Part shown: positions 47,086-57,619 of the stretch, in pieces
Numbering within the stretch: the stretch's first letter is position 1
Layout: the number at the start of each line of letters is the position of its first letter
Assembly (NCBI GenBank): GCA_002105175.1
Contig: MCGE01000048.1
Coordinates: 1 to 64,000 of the forward strand
DNA: 64,000 bases
DNA from: Absidia repens
Lineage: Eukaryota; Mucoromycota; Mucoromycetes; Mucorales; Cunninghamellaceae
Direction of reading: 5' to 3'
Notes under the pieces: generated by a model
Databases searched by the model: none
Seen by the model: the letters and a program-made list of their open reading frames with translations, nothing else
What the model was told of the DNA's origin: nothing
Made by a program: the position numbers and the translations under genes

Positions 47086-48904
47086 CATGCAGATCTTTTT
47101 TTGCATAATGCGTAAAGGCTTACTTTTATTCGTTTCGTATTCTTCAAATACTGATGGCCGTTCAATCCTCACTACCACTCCTGCTTGGTCTCTGAATTGT
47201 CTGCTTCCCACCATATTTGTTGTCCCGCAGCTTGAAACAAGCGCTTTCACTTTCTTATCACGATAAGAACATGCCAACAGAGTGCATCCATTGGATATAT
47301 CTACGGATGTAAGTGATAGGCTACTGCCGTATTCAGGATCAAGACTGGTAACCAGATCAGTTTCTGGCATGCCACGAGGCCAATACCGTCTCTTGCAAAC
47401 CTGCATAATGGTATACAGTCCCAATGAGTACATCTTTGTCGTCATTTCGGGGGAACCAAACCAAGAGTCAGCAATCAGAGTTCGACCAGTTTGGAACCAA
47501 GGTTCTGACAATCGTTTCACCGTTGCAACCAAATTTCTGTCGGTATCATCATACTTCTTCTTGAATTTGTCCGAAACGAAATCCAATTGAAGAATACAAC
47601 ACGTATCCGCATCAGCAAGTGCTTTGTATTCTTGGCCTATAGGGTGTGGCTTTCTTGGAACATGTTTAAGACTAGGCATAAATCTCCCCAACCATTGACA
47701 CATGGACTCGTCAATGCAGAGATACTTTCCAGGTTCCATACTTTCAGCCAGGTTCAAATTGAATGCTTCGAGAAATGACCGAGTTTGATAAAGCGGATCA
47801 CCAGATTGTCTAATGTAAATACATTTGATATTAGTTTTTTTTTTTTTTTATTTTTTTTTATTTTTTACTTTGCACCATCGGGAATCGTGAACACATGCAT
47901 TTCAATTATTTCTTTGTATCTTCGATAAGTCATATATTGAGCGAAGTCCACAGATAGGAATGAATCGATGTCAGCCATACGCCAATACGCTTTTACATCT
48001 TCGTTTTGCCAAATCATCATATGTAGCATGAGACCAATCCATGTCAGGTACTCCAGCCAGGTCAGGTCTTGCCAGTTGGGTATCACACTGCGTGCATGAT
48101 CATTAATGCAAGGTATAACAATGTTTTGAATATGTTGCACAGGCAAAAATCGTAAAAAATAGTCGTAAGGCGATGCATATTCTGCGTCAATCAAGTGGAT
48201 CTTGGCTCGTCTAGTCCACCCACGTCCACTTCTGTCATCCACGTATACCGGTCGTCGGCGCCAAGTTGTACCATCATTGGATAGCTCATCGTCTTGGTTA
48301 CGATCTACAGGATCATTTCTATCTTCTTCTTGCTCTGCGTCGTCCAGCATACTGTCGTCTTCGGTATGGAAGTCTCCAATGTCCGCTTAGTTAATTTCAG
48401 CTTCTTCGGGAGTGGTTTCAGCTTCTTCGGACGCTGTTCCGTCTTCGACAGGACCAACGTACTTGATACTGTTGCCAAGAAGTGTATAAACCTTGTCTGG
48501 AAGCACATCCAGCACGACTTTGTAGACAACTTTTTGCTCATCATTAGTAGATCGCGCGATCGTGCGACCGTCAAACGACAACCGAGGACTGTTGAAATCG
48601 TACAGGCCTGTAAGGCGTTCAGGGGCGTCGGTTTTACGCAAAAAGCGAGCGGAAACTTTGACCTTACTGTTGGCATTGAGGTGTCTACTGATTCTGGGCA
48701 TTTTCTTTTTTTTCGGAGATGGCGATGAGTTGATGAGGATGTAGATCTGTAAAGAACAAAGCTATTTGAAAACGGAAAAAACGGTATTATTCTACACGTT
48801 ACAGCCATTGTCATACATTATGGTCAAAGAATTTCAGCCAATAAAAGTGTTTCAAAAATCGATTTTTATTAGCGGACATTTGTGTCCGATTCATATACCA
48901 CTTG
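46282..48904 (-). mobile_element. piggyBac-like transposon, 2623 bp, TTAA target duplication
   Basis: Terminal inverted repeats CAAGTGGTATATGAA / TTCATATACCACTTG lie directly inside TTAA duplications (46278-46281 and 48905-48908). Subterminal palindromic copies of GCGGACATTAATGTCCG, GGACACAAATGTCCGC and GCGGACATTTGTGTCCG lie near 46299, 46486 and 48872 and may be transposase-binding sites. The paralogous LTR at 36796-37190 shows the empty TTAA site. Confidence 0.93.
46582..48701 (-). pseudogene. piggyBac transposase (DDE_Tnp_1_7), 3 exons, one in-frame stop
   Basis: Exons read as 47869-48701, 47124-47809 and 46582-47039 (1977 nt in frame). Recognisable parts are RRAKIHLIDAEYASPYDYF and IGLMLHMMIWQNEDVKAYW in exon 1, YLCIDESMCQWLGRF (first Asp) and LIADSWFGSPEMT (second Asp) in exon 2, and AVDIANNRRDNLNNF (third Asp) in exon 3. 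The C-terminus is a Cys-rich zinc domain (CSTCSTKTEFACICTTDIPL...CVEC). The catalytic triad is present, but a TAA at 48387-48389 interrupts exon 1 about 104 codons in. Downstream ATGs (for example 48350) could still make a shorter protein. Intron 2 has an unbroken T39 tract in the sense strand, unusual as a splice-site polypyrimidine run. Confidence 0.92.
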
Positions 48905-49357
48905 TTAATAAAATGTCACTCTTTATATACTATATCTTATGTTTCATTGGAAATAGATATTACATGGGTTTTTAGTTATCATTATTTTTTATGATCACAT
49001 CATCTTTATTATAATCGTATGATGTTCTGATATTAGGTGTATGATGATACGATTGATGTTATTACAAGGGTATTTTATTTTCTTTTATTCTATTTTATGA
49101 GACCTAATGATTTTATGAAGTGAATCATTGTTTTCTTTTCTTCCATCACAATGTTGCGTGATTATTTATTTTTGTCATGCAGTGTTCCTAATCGGAATTC
49201 CAATTTCCTCAGGAACCGGCTTTATTTTTATGCCATCATTTTTCATGATGCGACAACCACTCTCGGCCGGATAAACCCATTCTCCGTGTACTAATTTGGA
49301 ATTCAAATTACTATGGAGTGTCTATTTTAACTTTCAACCCCCAACAATTGTACCTTG

Positions 49358-49642
49358 TGTCGTATTTGTCATCTGTCACTAATCATTTCCCACACTATCA
49401 CACTTGTCATTCCTATACAGGTATAAAACACAGCCTCGAGTATCCACTACTTAGGCATATATACTTATATCTACAGATAACCAACTTTCCATAGCCTCAA
49501 ATTACCATTCTTCGACCATATCCACAGCCTTCTTTTTCCCATTTTATTATAAAAACCCTTCCTCATTTTATTCAATAAAAACCATATCTGTTATATCACT
49601 TATTTTTATAACGTCTTCTTATTATTTCTATCAAATATTACA
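49358..49642 (+). mobile_element. Solo LTR (285 bp), 5-bp TSD CCTTG, nested in another LTR
   Basis: It starts TGTCGTATTTGTCATC and ends CAAATATTACA, with CCTTG at 49353-49357 and 49643-49647. The flanks (CCAACAATTGTACCTTG and TCACTCTCAGGCATAACC) are contiguous in the other LTR family (for example the LTR at 51073-51437, inverse). Confidence 0.85.
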
Positions 49643-49950
49643 CCTTGTCACTCTCAGGCATAACCTCACAGTGGCTATGTTTCACTTGGTCTACAATCAA
49701 TATCAATGATTAATCATCCATCTATTCCATAATACACTATTTTATTCCCTCATCTCGAACTCTACCAAGAATCCATTAGCATCATAGAAATTTATTATTC
49801 CAACATCCGCTTCCCCTATTATTACTATAAAAACCCATTGCCATTTTATTCAATAAAAACCATATCTGTTACATCACTTACTTGATTGACTCTACACCTT
49901 TACAAATTATTACACTTTATAAACATTTCTCCTTTGAACTTCAATTCTGC

Positions 49951-50218
49951 GATGAATGCAACTTGGACACTATACACCGAAAACAAAAAATTCTTTGAAG
50001 AACAAGCAACGCGCATGTACACCCAATACGCCGAGGAGAGTTACTTGGAAAGGCAACACTTCTACCGAAAGAGGAACATTGTAGATACTCAACTGATTCC
50101 TACATTACTTGACCTCGTCCACCTGGGGGAGACACAACCGACCACCACACTAGAAGAACACCTTTACATCACCAGACGACGAGAAATGTTGGCGACCATC
50201 GTAACCTCTCAGCAATAA
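49951..50218 (+). CDS. Small ORF after an LTR, 88 aa, unknown (possible gag N-terminus)
   Basis: The ATG in GCGATGAATGCAACTTGG opens MNATWTLYTENKKFFEEQAT, then ESYLERQHFYRKRNIVDTQL and a stop at 50216-50218. It is helical and charged, and its position 30-60 nt after an LTR end suggests a gag start, but no capsid follows. Sequence downstream to about 50410 resembles continued coding with frameshifts. Confidence 0.35.
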
Positions 50219-50903
50219 CAAGAAAATTGGAGATGGTGGATCCTTGGACAAAAAACAACGCTGTGAGACCAGCTTCCCCCAAGGAGGGGTGTGTCGAGGA
50301 CACCGAACCCAACAACAACATCATCAATGACACCGCCAGCATCATTGCTGCGGACATTTTCAAAATAAATCAGCTGATTGGCTGGGGCCGCACAGATGTG
50401 TGAGATAAAATGCACTCATCAACGAAACCAAAAAAAAAATAGAAAATACATACATAGACGAAAAACACAAAAACATAACCCATACATTTATTACCTTTTA
50501 TTTAGTATAAGTGTCGCAACTTTTTATTATTATCCTTTTCTTTCCTTTTTAGTTTTTTTCAGTTTTCTCAATTTATCAAATAAAACTTAGTACAAAGGTT
50601 ATTATACCACCAAATTATCTATTGTTTCTATTGGATCATAGAAACCTCCTTTTATTTTTGACTACAAGTCCTTTTTTATTTTTACTGTGTGTTATACACT
50701 TATTTTTATTTTATTTTACTCTTCCAAGTTTATTTTTTATAAACTTTTTCTACAAAAGTTCTGGTGCTCACTACTCTCAATTCTATTTTTATCCGAATCA
50801 GGAACAAAATATTTCAAATTCCGCCTAAGGAACAAATTTACTTTTCAAGCTCTAAACAAGCAAAAGCTATACTAAAGGATAACTCAAGACATCCTATCCA
50901 ACC

Positions 50904-51571
50904 TGTCGTATTTGTCATCCTCTATATTTACATTATAAATCAATGTATCAAATATAGCAAATGTCAGACTCAGATCAGGCACTAACTGTCAGTACACTAA
51001 TAATCATTCAATCATCTAATCACAGTCCAATGATTTAATCCCTCATCGCTATCTTATCCAATAATACATTAGTGTAATATTTGCTAGTATAAGAAGACGT
51101 TATAAGAGTAAGTGATATACATAACAGATATGGTTTTTATTGAATAGAATGACAGTGGGTTTTTATAGTAAAAGTAGGGGAAGCGGATGTTGGAATAATA
51201 AATTTATGATGATAGATGATTGTAGATGATAATGGATTATTGGTAGAGTTCGAGATGAGGGAATAAAATAGTGTATTGTGGAATAGATGGATGATAGATA
51301 TTTGATATTGATTGTAGACCAAGTGAAACATGGCCAGTGTGAGGTTATGCCTGAGAGTGACAAGGTACAATTGTTGGGTTGTGATGGATAAACCCGTATC
51401 TGATATGTGTGGATGATGACAAATGACAAATACGACAATTAGTAGTAGAAATTTATTATTCCAATAACCGCTTCCCCGATTTTATTATAAAAGCCTTCCA
51501 TCATTTTACTGAAATAAAAATATAACTTTGTCTCACTCATTTGACTTTGACTTTACTACCAAACTATTACA
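50904..51571 (+). mobile_element. LTR interrupted by another LTR
   Basis: It starts TGTCGTATTTGTCATCC, ends CAAACTATTACA, and is interrupted at 51073-51437. With the insert removed it matches the minus-strand LTR at 35000-35300. Confidence 0.65.
51073..51437 (-). mobile_element. Solo LTR (365 bp), 5-bp TSD ATTAG
   Basis: It starts TGTAATATTTGCTAG and ends AATGACAAATACGACA, flanked by ATTAG at 51068-51072 and 51438-51442. Related copies lie at about 52652-52905 and 54700-55090 (minus) and, partly, at 49643-49900 (plus). Confidence 0.85.
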
Positions 51572-52019
51572 GGGACAGACGGATAGACCAAAGTTTCCAG
51601 AGCCGGCAGGCTACCTTTTGGGTGTAATGGCTGGAAAGATAACCATAAATTTCGGTAGAGAGGTTGCGAAAGGTTGTCGTATTCCTGGTTCCTGATTAGC
51701 AATATTTACATCAAAAGCATCTATGCCATCACCATTTGTATATCCGACTTATCTCTTCACTCTATTTCCTACCCCTGAATTCCCCACTTATTCTCATACT
51801 TGTCATTCAACACATCAGATAGCACACAGCCTCAATTATCCGTAGTCTCAAATACACCGTTATCATGCTCCCATCCACAGCCACAAATAACTTCATTTTA
51901 TTATAAAAAGACTTGACATTTTATCAATTAAATAAAAAACCATATCAATTGTATCACTTATTTTTACTCTTGTCTTTTTATCTCACATTCATTTCAAAGG
52001 TCAATATGTTGGAGACCCC

Positions 52020-52200
52020 TCGGCGAGTTTTTGGACCACATGGTCCACACCTCCTTCGGTGGTGACAAGACGGTGTTACATTTTGGACAGTCGATCGTTG
52101 ACTACTCCAAGATTATCAGGTAGAGATGCATGTAATTCATTGAAGCGACGCAAAAGGTCGTCCAGGACATTGGCTTGTTCAGCAGACAAAGACATCATAA
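52020..52200 (-). pseudogene. Gag N-terminal (coiled-coil) fragment
   Basis: The minus strand reads MSLSAEQANVLDDLLRRFNE, closely similar to MSLSAELANVLNDLLQRFNN at 60015. A stop follows SKM, and the frame then shifts to RLVTTEGGVDHVVQ. Sequence upstream (52200-52550) resembles the leader before the 60-kb gag. Confidence 0.65.
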
Positions 52201-52909
52201 CACAGGATTGTTCAAAATATGGTAATAAGAGCAGAATAAAAAGAAGTGACAGGACAAGAGGGTGTAGTACAATCGATATAATGATTTAAGGAATGTATAG
52301 TAACAAGACAAGGAAGAGCAGAATATATTACAATGTATTTGTTGTCAGAGCAATATAAAAACGAGACAGATGAGAAAGGAGTAGTGCCAATTGGATGTAC
52401 TGTAGATGTAAAATCAATGACCACACAAAGGCTATTTCGATGAGTAGATTTTCAAAGGACAAAACGGAAGAAGTAATAACCAATGATGTTTGATCTGTTA
52501 TGGTGCTTGCGGGAACTGAGAAGGTCGGGTAACACAATGTTATTCATGTTGATTCATGACAGTGGATGATAATTTCTTTTTTGCGTAAAACATCTCTGTT
52601 AACGATATTAATAAAACGCGAGTGTATTAAATATAATGGTGGACTGGGTATTGTAATAATTTGTGTATGTAAAGTCAATCAAGTGATATAACAGATATGG
52701 TTTTTGTTAAATAAAGCGATAGTGGATTTCTATAGTAAAAGTAGTGGAACCGGATTGGAATGATAATGGATTATTGGTAGAGCAAGATGAGGGAATAAAA
52801 TAGTGTATTATAGAATAGATGGATGACGGTACAATTGTTGGGTTGTGATGGATAACCGCGTATCTGATATGTGTGGATGATGACAAATAACAAATACGAC
52901 AGTCTTGAT

Positions 52910-53665
52910 TATCATGATTCAATAAGTTTTTTTATTTTGCAATAAACAATGCGTGACAAAGCTATTCTACTAAGGTAGACTAATCTAAATATTATTCTAC
53001 ATACTTTTATACTGTGGTAGTCTACTCTACAAACAATTTTATTACGGTGAATTATTCTATAAGCTATTCTACTGTTGTAAGCTATACTGAAGGCAAAGAG
53101 GCGTGTTATTATAGCTGTAGGCTTTCCACATTTTTTTTTTGTTGACGGACCTCCTCTAGATTTTTCTGTGACGGGATTGAAAATCAAACCCCGCTTCACC
53201 TGAATTATTTTTCAAGCGGCATCCTCCATTTTCTCTCTCTCTTTTTCTTTCTTTTTTTTTTTTTTAATGAAAAATTAATTTTGGGTCACGGTTTTTGGCT
53301 CGTTGTGGACCTGGCGGCCTTGGCTTTCTGTTAGGACTAGTTTAGAAGGGTTTCAGAAAAGGGATTACAAGATGCATGGGGAAACCCTTTCATTTTGATT
53401 CTAGGATTTTGGGGGTTGTCGTGATTAGCTTAGTTTGTCTTTTACCTTCAATAAAAGATGTCTTTGCTTCAACAAAATTTGTCTTTGCTTCAATAAGACT
53501 TGTCTTTACTTCAATGATGTGTGTTTAAACGTCGTTAAAAGTTTGCAAATCCCTCATAGAAATCCCTCTTAAAAATCCCTCTTAGAAATCCCACTTAGAA
53601 ATCCCTCTTAGTGATCCATCGTAGAGATCCCTTTTTTATACATCATTCCTTCTTCAGGCCTTTTG
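52910..53665 (+). repeat. Long dispersed repeat, copy 1 (about 0.75 kb)
   Basis: It shares ordered blocks with 57620-58420 (plus) and 55140-55880 (minus): TTTTTTTATTTTGCAATAAA, GACAAAGCTATTCTAC, TTATTATAGCTGTAGGCTTT, a polypyrimidine tract, TTTTTGGCTCGTTGTGG, then TTAGGACTAGTTTAGAAGGG, and repeated AAATCCCTCTTAGA. No ORF is conserved. Terminal repeats or TSDs were not identified. Confidence 0.7.
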
Positions 53666-53699
53666 GTTAGTTAAACCTACTGATTTTGGTTTTCGCTCA

Positions 53700-54290
53700 A
53701 ATAAACCAGACTTTTTTGGGTGGTACTTTTTGGAGGTTATGGGGGTAGTGGGGGAGGTACTTTTTGGGGGGTCGTGGGGGGAGACATTATTTTGGGGGGC
53801 TGTGGGGGAGGTATTTCTTGGGGGGCTGTAGGGGGAGGTATTTCTTGGGGGGTGTATGGGGGGAGGTCTTTTTTGGGGGGTGTATGGGGGGAGATATTAT
53901 TTTGGGGGTGTATGGGGGGAGGTCTTTTTTGGGGGGTGTATGGGGGGGGACATTATTTTGGGGGGTGTATGGGGGGAGACATTATTTTGGGGGTGTATGG
54001 GGGAGGTCTTTTTTGGGGGGTGTATGGGGGGAGACATTATTTTGGGGGGTGTATGGGGGGAGACATTATTTTGGGGTCGTGGGGGGGAGACATTATTTTG
54101 GGGGTGTACGGGGAGACATTATTTTGGGGGTGTATGGGGGGATGTATTTCTTGGGGGTGTGGGGGGAGGCATTTTTTGGGGGTCGTGGGGGGGAGACATT
54201 ATTTTGGGGGGGGGTCGTGGGGGGAGGTATTTCTTGGGGGTTTCTGGGGGAGGTATCTTTGTAGGGCAGGTTGTGGGGCAGGTATTTTTT
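53700..54290 (+). repeat. G-rich minisatellite (about 28-30 bp units)
   Basis: Units such as GGGGGGTGTATGGGGGGAGA followed by CATTATTTT or GGTCTTTTTT, or with TATTTCTTG, repeat about 20 times. G runs of 4-9 are dense enough to form G-quadruplexes. All three forward frames are open for about 500-650 nt because the unit lacks stops; they encode Gly/Trp/Phe-rich low-complexity repeats and are not considered genes. Confidence 0.9.
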
Positions 54291-54373
54291 TTTGGAAAAG
54301 GAACTATCTCTTTTTTCGCGACATCCCTCAAGATCCCTCGACTGCTCCCGAGATCCCTTCATTCCCCTGCCTT

Positions 54374-54411
54374 TAGTTTAGTGACTTAAGTTTTAAGTCA
54401 CTAAACTTTAG
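54374..54411. repeat. Hairpin with 15-bp perfect stem
   Basis: AGTTTAGTGACTTAA is followed after about 2-3 nt by TTAAGTCACTAAACT. It lies just beyond the G-rich array and before AATAAAAAAGG. Confidence 0.7.
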
Positions 54412-54699
54412 CGATGTTTCAATAAAAAAGGTTTTATTCATGAATGAAGAATGAGGTATTCTAATGTGTACTATTCTACAGATCCAAAGTTGAATGGTGA
54501 GGATTGTTGGGATGAGGAAGGAAGCAAAAAGGCGAGAGAAAAACAGCATCGGTAGAAATGGTCTTGTGAGTATTCTCTATCATTTTATCAATATAAAATT
54601 ATATTTAGGCAATTTTCAAAACATATTTCATGACTACCAAAATTGTGAGCCTGAAATTGTTATAATGATAAGGGACAAAAGGAAACAAGTAATACAATT

Positions 54700-55090
54700 A
54701 AAATGTTTATTATAAAATAAGACAATAGTAAAATAAGTGATATACTTGATATGGTTTTTTTGAATAAAATGACAGTGGGTTTTTATAGTAAAAGTTAAGG
54801 GAAGCCATTGTTGGAATAATAAATTTATGACGATAGATGATTGTGGATGACAATGGATTATTGGTAGAGCTCAAGATGAGGGAATAAAATAGTATATTAT
54901 GGAATATATAGATGATTAATCTTTGATCTTGATTGTAGACCAAGTGAAACATAGCCAGTATAAGGATATGCTGGAGAGTGACAAGGTACAACTGTTGGGA
55001 CGCAATGGGTAGCCGCGTACCTGAGATATGTGGATGACGACAAATGATGACGATATAGATACTTTGACATATTGTAAATATTGTTAATCA
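54700..55090 (-). mobile_element. LTR copy (family of 51073-51437)
   Basis: It shares GAATAAAATGACAGTGGGTT, GATGATTGTGGATGACAATG, AGACCAAGTGAAACATAGCC and GAGAGTGACAAGGTACAA with the TSD-flanked copy. The ends are less clear and no TSD was found. Confidence 0.6.
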
Positions 55091-55139
55091 GGAACCAAGA
55101 ATACGACAGAAAGAAAGAAAAAGAGAAAGAGAGAGAGAA

Positions 55140-55880
55140 AATTGGCGATGCCGCTTGAAAAACAATTCAGGAGGAGCGGGCTTCGCTTTTCCATCCCGTC
55201 ACAAAAAATCGGGAGGCCCGTCAATAAACAAACCCAAAGGAGGGAAAGCCTACAGCCGTAATAACAAACCTCTAAGCTTCAGTATTGCTTACAACATTAT
55301 AGCATGTAGAGACCGTACGAAATTGGCTAGGAAAATAGATCACCACACTATAGGGATACACTATCAAACAAGAATAGTATGTAGAACAGTATAATAGTAT
55401 GTCCATTAGTATGCAGATTAGTCTACCACAGTAGAATGGCTTTGCCATCCATTGTTCATTGCAAAATAAAAAAGCTTTTACTGAATCATAATAGTCAATA
55501 CTATACTAAAAGGAAAGCAGATGTAAATAGAGGCCGCTAATAGTAGTTGAGAGAGGTGCTAATCTAGATGAATGATGTAGAAGAAAGAACGATGTACAAT
55601 AAAAAAGGGATTCCTAAAAGGGATCTCTATAAAAGGGATCTTCAAACTTCTAATGAAGCTTAAACGCACATCATTGAAGCAAATACATATTTTTTCATAC
55701 AAAGTCAACGTTTACTGAAGCAGAGATATGCTTTATTGAAGAAAACTGACATACATGTACTAAGCTAGTCAAGACATTTCCCCCAGATTCTAGAATCAAA
55801 ATGAAAGGGCTTCCCCATGCATCTTGTAATCCCTTTTTTAAACCCCTTCTAAACTAGTTCTAACAGAAAACCAAGGCCAC
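55140..55880 (-). repeat. Long dispersed repeat, copy 2 (inverted)
   Basis: Inverted counterpart of 52910-53665 and 57620-58420, with GCCGCTTGAAAAACAATTC, AGTCTACCACAGTAGAATGG, AAAGGGATCTCTATAAAAGG and the core AAAATGAAAGGGCTTCCCCA...CTTCTAAACTAGTTCTAACA. Confidence 0.7.
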
Positions 55881-56320
55881 CAGGTCCACAACGAGCCCAA
55901 AACAGTGAACAGATGTTGGCTCATTCCCGTTGATTTCTATTTTTTTTTTGTGCCCGCCCGTTTTTTTCTCGATAAACAATCGAGCTGCCGGCGGCGGCGG
56001 TTGAATTCAAACCCATCTGGCTTTACAGCCTTCAAAATCCAATTAACCTGCAATATTTTCTTTTTCGCTTTATATAAAACGAACTACGAAACCGTTCGAC
56101 TTCAAATTTCCCATGCATCTTTAGAAATATTATGCAATCATTTTTTGTCATCAAACCAATCATCCACCTCTCATACAATTGATTGTAGAAAGCTCTAAAG
56201 TTTACACCTGTAAGCTCACAGCTAAAGCCTACAGCCATAATAACCGCCTGTTCGCTATCACCCACCATCCAACCACACCCATACTTGGACACCCACGTTT
56301 GCTTGGATCCGCGTTCTAGT

Positions 56321-56625
56321 TGTAATATTTGATAAAATAGAAGACATTATAAAAAATAAGTGATATATCAGATATGGTTTGTATTGGATAAAATGAGGAA
56401 GGGTTTTTATAATAAAATGGGAAAAAGGAGGCTGTGCTAGTTGTGGCTGTGGATATGGTCGAAGAATGGTAATTGGAGGCTATGGGAAGTTGGTTATCTG
56501 TAGATATACTGTAAGTACATATGCCTAAGTAGTGGATACTCGAGGCTGTGTCTTATACCTGTATAGGAATGACAAGTGTGATAGTGTGGAAATGATTAGT
56601 GACAGATGACAAATACAGTACGACA
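56321..56625 (-). mobile_element. Solo LTR (305 bp), 5-bp TSD CTAGT
   Basis: It starts TGTAATATTTGATAAAA and ends AAATACAGTACGACA, flanked by CTAGT at 56316-56320 and 56626-56630. It is an inverse relative of the LTR at 49358-49642. Confidence 0.85.
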
Positions 56626-57148
56626 CTAGTGACTTGCTCCTTCTACTCATACCTTTCTTTTTTTTCCCTCCAATATCCCCATACACACTGTCATGAATCA
56701 ACTGTCATGAATAACATTGTGTTGCCCGACCTTCTCAGTTACCGCATTTCTTGTCCTTTCTTGTCCTTGGCAATTATCTTGTCTTCTTGTCCCACCTCTT
56801 GGCGTACTGTACTTGACATATTCTTAGTTTATTATAAATAGCCCCCATCTCTCCCACTCTAGTTTAGTTTTCTTTTATCTGTTATCTCGTCTAAGCTCGT
56901 CTACCCTATATTTTATTCACTCAATAAATATCTCTCTTGTTTCTATCTCTGTCTTGTAATCTATTCATTCCACAATAGTTACATTCCTCATTCCCCTTGC
57001 CCAGTTCATAAACAACTCTTTCTCCGTCTCTGTCTTGATTTCTAAATTGATTTCAAACATCGACATCTTTATTTCTGCTTGATTTATATTACATCTAGTA
57101 AGGTCTTCTATTCTACTATTCAGCCCCTGCTTTGTGAAGTATATTGTA

Positions 57149-57478
57149 TTTGTGATACCCAAACCTATTTCCCATCTTTCACATCTTTACTAATTTATAC
57201 CCGCTCCGCATTTCTTCACTTTGACATTTTGACAGGTACTATCTTGTACCTTATTTTATTCATACTTCATCGCCCGCTAAATTACTTCCCCAACATCACT
57301 TCAGATTATCCCAATTTGTAACTATTTCATTATGACACATTTAGCTATAGAAAAAGATATAAATATGACATGTCTGAATATTAATTAAAAAGAGTAACCA
57401 ATTGTATCACTTACCTGTATCTTTTGCGTTTATTTCAAAGTATAACTTATTCTCTGTCTCGCCTACCAATTCCTGACA
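57149..57478 (+). mobile_element. LTR-like sequence (continuous form of the one split at 40.3/44.1 kb)
   Basis: It runs from TGTGATACCCAAACC through TTTGACATTTTGACAGGTAC and GACATGTCTGAATATT to GTATCACTTAC and probably TTCCTGACA. TATAAATATGAC and AATTAAAAAGAG fit promoter and polyadenylation regions of an LTR. No TSD was confirmed. Confidence 0.55.
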
Positions 57479-57619
57479 GTTTCAAAGTCAATAGAAATTT
57501 GCAGATTCCTATGTTTGCTTTAACGATGTGTGTTTAAAAGGTCATTAGAAGTTTGCAGATCCCTTTGAAGATCCGTTTTTTTTGTAGACTAGCTCTTAGA
57601 TATTTTCTTTCCTTTAGTA

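Larger units (their letters stand above)
46178..49255 (+). mobile_element. Solo LTR (about 451 bp without insert), 5-bp TSD ACCAC, carrying piggyBac
   Basis: It starts TGTAAAATAACG and ends TTCATGATGCGACA, flanked by ACCAC (46173-46177 and 49256-49260). Its sequence outside the piggyBac matches the uninterrupted LTR at 36796-37190. Confidence 0.85.
45609..49339. mobile_element. Family A long-TIR element copy 2, interrupted by a solo LTR and piggyBac
   Basis: The left portion 45609-46177 and right portion 49256-49339 together reproduce the family A element (outer ends GGATCAAG and, inverted, GGTTGAAAG). The right arm is split in CAGTACCAC|TCTCGGCCGG by the LTR at 46178-49255. No matching 8-bp TSD is visible at the outer ends (AATACATG versus CCCAACAA), suggesting later rearrangement at one side. 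Confidence 0.85.

Noticed and set aside
45609..49339. 8-bp target duplication at the outer ends of family A copy 2
   Set aside because: The flanks AATACATG and CCCAACAA do not match, so I do not claim a TSD for this copy.
53720..54389. Three overlapping long forward ORFs (166-218 aa, Gly/Trp/Phe-rich)
   Set aside because: They are translations of a G-rich minisatellite whose unit lacks stop codons in any forward frame. There is no sign of codon selection.
57149..57478. 5-bp TSD for the TGTGATACCC LTR
   Set aside because: Left flank GTATT and right flank GTTTC differ, and the right end is uncertain, so it is listed only as LTR-like.
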